Shown here one piece after another: positions 23,434-24,955 of a stretch of 24,955 nucleotides of DNA (position 1 is its first letter; every line of letters begins with the position of its first letter). The notes under the pieces were generated by a model. The model had not been told where the DNA came from and made no database searches. It saw nothing but the letters and a program-made list of their open reading frames with translations. Made by a program: the position numbers and the translations under genes. Source of the stretch: Candidatus Methylomirabilota bacterium. GTDB taxonomy: Bacteria > Methylomirabilota > Methylomirabilia > Methylomirabilales > CSP1-5. The stretch is from NCBI GenBank assembly GCA_023249165.1, contig JAHFDE010000009.1:1-24955 (forward strand), read 5' to 3'.

Positions 23434-23647
23434 GGGAAAAATCAAACTGCGTTTTCCTTCATGGGAGCAGCGCGTCCCCGACGGCGTCATCCCCCATCGC
23501 CGCGTGACGCCGCCATGGGAGTACCGGGAGAGGATGACAGCGTATGTCGTCGGGAGAGAAGCCAGCGGGGAAGTGACGGATTTTCTTGGCGTTGTGAGGG
23601 GATGGGTGGGGATTCTGTGGTTGTGCCAGGGTGTCGACCCGGAGGAC
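23434..23647. other. Gap between the HAMP protein gene and the EF-G-like promoter
   Basis: No convincing gene is seen in this 214-bp stretch. It holds an 8-bp inverted repeat, CGGCGTCA (23482-23489) with TGACGCCG (23505-23512), around a 15-bp loop and without a T-run. The word CATGGGAG is found twice (about 23460 and 23514). A plus-strand frame with GTG start (23504-23779, 91 codons) runs into the 3' end of the HAMP gene on the other strand; it has no good ribosome-binding site or recognised similarity. Confidence 0.4.
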
Positions 23648-24280
23648 CTATTTTGCCTGGTGAGACTTGGGATGAGAGGCTTGAGCCTCTGGAATCTTGA
23701 AATGGGCCAGGATCCCCTCGACCTCCTGGAGTCTCTGGCCGATGCCTTCCAGTCCCGCCACGATCAACTCCCCGCTTAACCCAGCCTTCACATTCCCCTG
23801 GACCGCGGTGAGCTCCTTGGCAGCCAGGGCCTGCTGTTCCATGATCTCCGCCAGGGCTGAGGCGGTCTTCTTGAAGTTGCCATCGAGAAGCCCCGCGAGC
23901 TCCTGGAGATCATCGTCACGCCGAACTTGAACAGAGAGCGGGAGATTCCCCTCTTTGCCCTTCCGGAGGATCTGCTCGATCCGGTAAAGCTGACCGGCAA
24001 ACTTGTGCGTGACGACATAGCTCAGGAGGCAGGAGACGAACATGCTGATCACAAGGGCAAGCCAGATGCGGGCGTCCATCAGGGTGAAGACTTCACGCAA
24101 GGTTGCCGGGTGCTTGAGCTCGGGATCCGGTCCCATGAGGGCGAAGTTCAGCGGAAACAAGACCAGAAGGATCAGCGTGGCGCCAAAGAACAACAGGGGA
24201 ACCAGCGAGAGGAAGAAATACTTCTGCTGGATCGGGTGTACGTTAAACCTTCGACGCAGGACGGGAACACGCTGCGGCAT
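23648..24280 (-). CDS. Membrane HAMP-domain protein without an output domain
   Basis: A 210-residue inner-membrane protein of unknown specific role. A basic N-terminus is followed by TM1 (about 21-44, very hydrophobic), a short extracytoplasmic loop of about 25 residues (45-70), TM2 (about 71-91) and a HAMP linker (about 92-145, with THKFAGQLYRIEQILRKGKEGNLPL and DDDLQEL). A predicted coiled coil then runs to about residue 195. There is no kinase, cyclase, GGDEF or methyl-accepting signalling domain after the HAMP region, so it may act through a partner protein. The start has a strong GGAGG 5 bases ahead. It is a single gene between two terminator/promoter regions and appears to be driven by a sigma-54-like promoter, unlike its housekeeping neighbours. 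Confidence 0.85.
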   Translation of the reverse strand: MPQRVPVLRRRFNVHPIQQKYFFLSLVPLLFFGATLILLVLFPLNFALMGPDPELKHPATLREVFTLMDARIWLALVISMFVSCLLSYVVTHKFAGQLYRIEQILRKGKEGNLPLSVQVRRDDDLQELAGLLDGNFKKTASALAEIMEQQALAAKELTAVQGNVKAGLSGELIVAGLEGIGQRLQEVEGILAHFKIPEAQASHPKSHQAK

Positions 24281-24353
24281 TTTGGCCTCCTTCGTTTCAC
24301 ACAGGAAGCCCGGGCGCGTCCAGAGAGATCACGGCCCGGTCTCCTCTCCCGTG

Positions 24354-24370
24354 TGCAACGCTCATGCCAA
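24354..24370 (-). promoter_or_regulatory. Sigma-54 (RpoN)-type promoter for the HAMP gene
   Basis: The minus strand reads TTGGCATGAGCGTTGCA (24370-24354). Against the sigma-54 consensus TGGCACG-N4-TTGCW only one position differs (TGGCATG), and the GG and GC doublets are exactly 10 bases apart as required. The predicted start is about 60 bases before the HAMP gene ATG. No competing sigma-70 promoter is obvious nearby. Confidence 0.65.
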
Positions 24371-24430
24371 GCGTGACAGCCGAGACCCCCTCGAAGAGCT
24401 CCCCGGGGCGTGGACCCTGTCAGTCGCCGT

Positions 24431-24489
24431 CTCATTCCCGGTTCAGGTCTGCTCATAATGCCTCATGAACCCTGATCCCCGGGAACGAG
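24431..24489. repeat. Imperfect inverted repeat between rplQ and the HAMP gene
   Basis: CTC-a-TTCCCGG-t-TCAGG (24431-24447) is complementary, with small interruptions, to CCTGA-tc-c-CCGGGAA-c-GAG (24471-24489), around a loop of about 23 bases. It lies roughly 60-120 bp upstream of the sigma-54-like promoter, where an activator-binding enhancer would be expected. It also shares GGTTCAG and CATGAACCCTG with the GTTCATR repeat in the rimP-nusA gap, so it may instead be a worn relative of that family. Confidence 0.5.
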
Positions 24490-24517
24490 GCGAGGGATGG
24501 CTCACGCCTGGCAAGAG

Positions 24518-24550
24518 AAAAACCCCGAGATCGTTGAGATCTCGGGGTTT
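24518..24550 (-). terminator. Intrinsic terminator after rplQ
   Basis: A perfect 12-bp stem (AACCCCGAGATC, 24521-24532, with 24538-24549) encloses a 5-base loop and is followed on the minus strand by a T-run (24522-24518). It lies 17 bases after the rplQ stop and should end the ribosomal-protein transcript coming from the right. Confidence 0.95.
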
Positions 24551-24566
24551 CACTTGTCAGTCAGGC

Positions 24567-24955
24567 TTACCGGGCGGCGGCCACCTGTTCCTTCTTCTTG
24601 TCCGCCTTGGCACCCTTGGCCGGTCCCGCCGCGGGCGGTTCGGCCCCCACCAGTTCGACGGCCGCCAGGGGCGCCCCATCCCCCATGCGATACTCAAGCT
24701 TGGTGATCCGGGTGTATCCCCCGTTTCGGCCCTGATACCGCTCCCCGATGGTCTCAAAGAGTTTCTTCAAGACCCGCTCATCCTGGATCACCTCAGCCGC
24801 CTGCCGGCGGGCGTGGAGGTCTTTGCGCTTGGCGAGCGTGATCATCCGCTCGGCGATCTTCCGCAGCTCCTTGGCCTTGGCCACGGTCGTGATGATCTTC
24901 TCGTAGAGCAGCAGCGACGCGGTCAGGCTGCGCAGGAGGGTCTCCCGGTGCGCTG
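24567..24955 (-). CDS. rplQ: 50S ribosomal protein L17 (5' end outside the window)
   Basis: The visible 128 residues begin within the protein at AHRETLLRSLTASLLLYEKI and continue TTVAKAKELRKIAERMITLAKRKDLHARRQAAEVIQDERVLKKLFETIGERY, the conserved L17 core near the peptide exit tunnel. The frame stays open to the window edge, so the start lies beyond it. The internal GTG at 24884 is not the start. After the core (GGYTRITKLEYRMGDGAPLAAVEL) there is an alanine/lysine-rich tail of about 30 residues. In most bacteria L17 ends the alpha operon (rpsM-rpsK-rpsD-rpoA-rplQ), consistent with the strong terminator that follows. Confidence 0.96.
   Translation of the reverse strand, partial: AHRETLLRSLTASLLLYEKIITTVAKAKELRKIAERMITLAKRKDLHARRQAAEVIQDERVLKKLFETIGERYQGRNGGYTRITKLEYRMGDGAPLAAVELVGAEPPAAGPAKGAKADKKKEQVAAAR

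Noticed and set aside
23482..23512. CGGCGTCA/TGACGCCG inverted repeat as a terminator of the HAMP gene
   Set aside because: No T-run follows on either strand and the loop is 15 bp; it could be an operator but nothing supports that.
23504..23779. A 91-codon plus-strand frame ahead of and overlapping the HAMP gene's 3' end
   Set aside because: GTG start without a ribosome-binding site, mixed codon use, and about half of it is antisense to the HAMP gene.

Overview
The window is 25 kb of GC-rich bacterial chromosome (about 60% GC or more by eye). Every confident gene lies on the minus strand, so transcription runs from the right end to the left end. The content is almost all core: ribosomal proteins, translation and RNA-maturation factors, purine biosynthesis and threonine biosynthesis. 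There are no phage genes, no recognisable transposase, no CRISPR array and no toxin or defence genes. The combination of a YlxR-L7Ae fusion, an EF-G-like second elongation factor, small-type PurL with separate PurS and PurQ, and the order rimP-nusA-ylxR-infB-ylxP-rbfA-nrnA-truB-ribF-rpsO-pnp suggests a deltaproteobacterium-like, NC10-like or Rokubacteria-like lineage. That placement is a low-confidence inference.

Layout in the direction of transcription (right to left). (1) 24955-24518: the 3' part of rplQ (cut by the window edge), closed by a strong intrinsic terminator. (2) 24489-23648: a monocistronic membrane HAMP protein behind a sigma-54-like promoter, with a dyad further upstream. (3) 23433-21259: an EF-G-like GTPase with its own promoter. 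(4) 21171-15250: a promoter and a 5'-proximal hairpin lead into rimP, nusA, the ylxR-L7Ae fusion, infB, ylxP and rbfA. (5) 15266-12310: nrnA, truB and ribF, with overlapping or nearly overlapping ends. (6) 12352-8446: a promoter inside the end of ribF drives rpsO; then comes a terminator hairpin, pnp and an M16 peptidase gene. (7) 8372-2784: the purine genes purB, purC, purS, purQ and purL. (8) 2773-220: hom and thrC. (9) 152-1: a promoter and tRNA-Gly(GCC).

The genes make biological sense together. NusA, IF2, RimP, RbfA, TruB, S15, PNPase and NrnA form the usual transcription-translation-RNA turnover group. PurS, PurQ and PurL are the three parts of FGAM synthase, and PurC and PurB catalyse the steps that follow AIR carboxylation. 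Hom and ThrC are the first and last steps of the homoserine-to-threonine branch; the homoserine kinase gene is not in the window.

The main unexplained signal is non-coding. Three intergenic gaps (thrC-hom, purS-purC, nusA-rimP) each hold degenerate repeats with a strict 7-bp period. Each gap has a different unit (GTCCGAN, GTCAGCN, GTTCATR), and in each some units are in opposite orientation so that the RNA could fold back on itself. One array has run into the 3' end of purC and encodes part of its C-terminal tail. These arrays, the sigma-54-like promoter and the 5'-proximal leader hairpins are the points most worth following up. I do not see a wholly new multi-gene system here.
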